A stretch of 64,000 nt of DNA, from assembly GCF_035825295.1 (NCBI RefSeq), contig NZ_JAYMGI010000002.1, positions 6,005,501 to 6,069,500 of the forward strand. The letters run 5' to 3'. A program made the position numbers and the translations under genes. The notes under the pieces were generated by a model. The model saw only the letters and a program-made list of their open reading frames with translations, was not told the origin of the DNA and made no database searches. Positions 62,711 through 64,000 of this stretch are shown in pieces (the stretch's first letter is position 1; the number at the start of each line of letters is the position of its first letter). The DNA is from Actinacidiphila sp. DG2A-62 (GTDB lineage: Bacteria; Actinomycetota; Actinomycetes; Streptomycetales; Streptomycetaceae).

Positions 62711-64000
62711 TTACGCGCCGGCGCTGTAGCGGAACCAGTCGAAGTCCGCGTGGCGGTGCGGTCGCCGCAGGCCCGTGCGGTGCGGTCCGGCGGTACCGGA
62801 ATCCGCGCCGGCGTGCAGGGTCGCGTACGGGCCGAGGAAGACGCCGGTGAAGCCGCCCGCCGCCTGGCTGCTGAGGAAACGGCCGTCCACGGCGCCCAAC
62901 TCCCGCTCCGCGTCGGTCCCCTGGGCGCACCAGAAGGCGTACTCCTGGCCGCGGGCGCGGACCGTGAGCCGCACCGGCCCGTCCCGCAGCGGGAGTTCGG
63001 CGACCACGCGGGTCCGGCCCGCGCGCCGTTCGGTCAGCCGGGCGGACGGGTGGCCGGCCGCGTCCCGGGTGATGAGCGCGGTGAGGTGGTTGTCGGGGTT
63101 CTGCAGCACCGCGAGGCCGGCCGCCTCGCCCGCCGTCATCGGCGCGAAGTCGAGCGACGTGCTCGCCGTGAAGTGGTGGTGCTGCTGTCTGCGGCCGACG
63201 AACGCGGGGGTGGCCGGCTCCGCGAGGGTGCTCGGCAGCAGCCGCAGCCGCAGGTGGCCGGGGCGCGCGGACAGGCTCGCCGCCTCGCCGAGCGGCCCGC
63301 GCAGCGTGCACCACTGCGGGCCGAGCACCGGACCGTCGAAGTGGTCCACCGGATCGGCCGACGGCCACGGGCAGGGCGCGAGGCCGATCAGCGTGCGCTC
63401 CTCCAGGCGTCCCACGCCCGGGTTGACGACCGGCCAGCCGTCCTCCCAGGCCACCCGCGCCACGAACGTCTCCCGGCCCAGGTTGGCGTACCGCCCGCCG
63501 TGCATCCGCGAGGCGAGCAGCAGCGCGTACCAGTCGCCGCCGGGGGTGTCGACGAGGTCCGCGTGGCCGGCGCCGGAGACCGGGTGGCCCAGGCCCAGGT
63601 GCCGGTGGGTGAGCACCGGGTTGCCCGGGTGGTTCTCGTACGGCCCGGCGACGTGCCGGCTGCGGGCCACGGTCACCGCGTGGCCGTGGTCGGTGCCGCC
63701 CTCGGCCAGCACCAGGTAGTACGTGTCGGCGCGGCGGTACAGGTGCGGGCCCTCGGCCCAGACCGCGCCGACCAGCGCGCCGCGGAACAGGACGTGGTCG
63801 GGCCCGGTCAGCCGGCCGGTCGCCGGGTCGAGGGCGCGCAGCCAGATCTCGCAGTGGCCGGCGGCGTCGGTCTGCCGGGTGCCGAGCAGGTACACCGAAC
63901 CGTCGTCGTCGAAGAAGAGCGAGGGGTCGAAGCCCGGGGCCTGCGGCAGCCACACCGGGTCCGACCAGTCGCCGGCCGGATCGTCGGCGGTGAGCAGGAA
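62711..64000 (-). CDS. Glycoside hydrolase family 43 protein (5' end outside window)
   Basis: C-terminal 429 residues of a beta-xylosidase/arabinofuranosidase-type enzyme; the frame is open to the window edge (FLLTADDPAGDWSDPVWL). The five-bladed propeller shows FDPSLFFDDDGSVYLLGT, VWAEGPHLYRRADTYYLVLAEGGTDHGHAV (general acid Glu) and GAGHADLVDTPGGDWYALLLASR. After about residue 220 a beta-sandwich domain follows (VDHFDGPVLGPQWCTLRGP, HHFTASTSLDFAPMTAGEAAGLAVLQN), as in GH43 enzymes with a C2 domain. No signal peptide can be judged because the start is missing. Confidence 0.9.
   Translation of the reverse strand, partial: FLLTADDPAGDWSDPVWLPQAPGFDPSLFFDDDGSVYLLGTRQTDAAGHCEIWLRALDPATGRLTGPDHVLFRGALVGAVWAEGPHLYRRADTYYLVLAEGGTDHGHAVTVARSRHVAGPYENHPGNPVLTHRHLGLGHPVSGAGHADLVDTPGGDWYALLLASRMHGGRYANLGRETFVARVAWEDGWPVVNPGVGRLEERTLIGLAPCPWPSADPVDHFDGPVLGPQWCTLRGPLGEAASLSARPGHLRLRLLPSTLAEPATPAFVGRRQQHHHFTASTSLDFAPMTAGEAAGLAVLQNPDNHLTALITRDAAGHPSARLTERRAGRTRVVAELPLRDGPVRLTVRARGQEYAFWCAQGTDAERELGAVDGRFLSSQAAGGFTGVFLGPYATLHAGADSGTAGPHRTGLRRPHRHADFDWFRYSAGA

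Noticed and set aside
1..64000. tRNA, rRNA, IS elements, integrases and prophage genes
   Set aside because: None could be recognised by product or by terminal repeats anywhere in the window.

Overview
The window is very GC-rich DNA with dense, Streptomyces-type gene order and codon use. GTG and ATG starts, 4-nt ATGA/GTGA overlaps, two conservons, AfsR/SARP, large LuxR and LanM genes all point to a member of the Streptomycetaceae. No rRNA, tRNA, CRISPR array, IS element or prophage was seen. The first genes (2-oxoglutarate decarboxylase, a two-component system, a spermidine-synthase-like protein, Lon) follow an order I recall from the S. coelicolor SCO5281-SCO5285 region, so the left half looks like chromosomal core. 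The right half is more accessory.

Layout. 1-2.9 kb: 3' part of a TIR/NB-ARC/TPR protein of the FxSxx-COOH type. 3-9.8 kb (minus): kgd, a histidine kinase/response regulator pair and a spermidine-synthase-like gene. 9.9-14.8 kb: lon with an HspR-type (HAIR) operator, a GH25 muramidase, a MarR regulator and a frameshifted PP2C-like gene. 14.9-19.5 kb: first conservon (cvnABCD). 19.6-22.7 kb: NlpC/P60 endopeptidase and a secreted GH18 chitinase with chitinase-type direct repeats in its promoter. 22.8-26.2 kb: TetR and a divergent pair of diiron proteins. 26.4-30.2 kb: polysaccharide deacetylase and a PBP/SEDS pair for wall synthesis. 30.4-32.4 kb: pentapeptide-repeat protein, glutathione peroxidase, hypothetical protein.

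32.5-34.4 kb holds the most unusual locus: a small secreted protein made of five VWFP(G/Q) repeats, with its own terminator, next to a LuxR-type regulator and separated from it by a 24-bp near-palindrome. I read it as a candidate multicopy peptide-signal precursor with its regulator. 34.4-41.1 kb: oxidoreductase, small membrane protein, MarR/azoreductase pair, amidotransferase, two I36-type inhibitors, ArsR-type regulator.

41.6-52.1 kb: a glycine-betaine-type ABC transporter (ATPase and two permeases) is separated from its likely binding protein by a complete, oppositely oriented second conservon. The binding protein is followed at once by a histidine-ammonia-lyase homologue whose MIO-forming Ala-Ser-Gly reads Gly-Thr-Gly. 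52.5-62.6 kb: a small lanthipeptide-like locus with an AfsR-type regulator, a LanM synthetase whose reading frame runs without a stop into a Cys-free 68-residue peptide, and a large ATP-binding LuxR regulator. The window ends inside a GH43 glycosidase.

Caution: eight genes show single frameshifts in GC-rich or low-complexity stretches, and seven of the eight are explained by one missing base. This pattern fits sequencing or assembly error better than eight true pseudogenes. Those genes are described as if intact, with the break noted.
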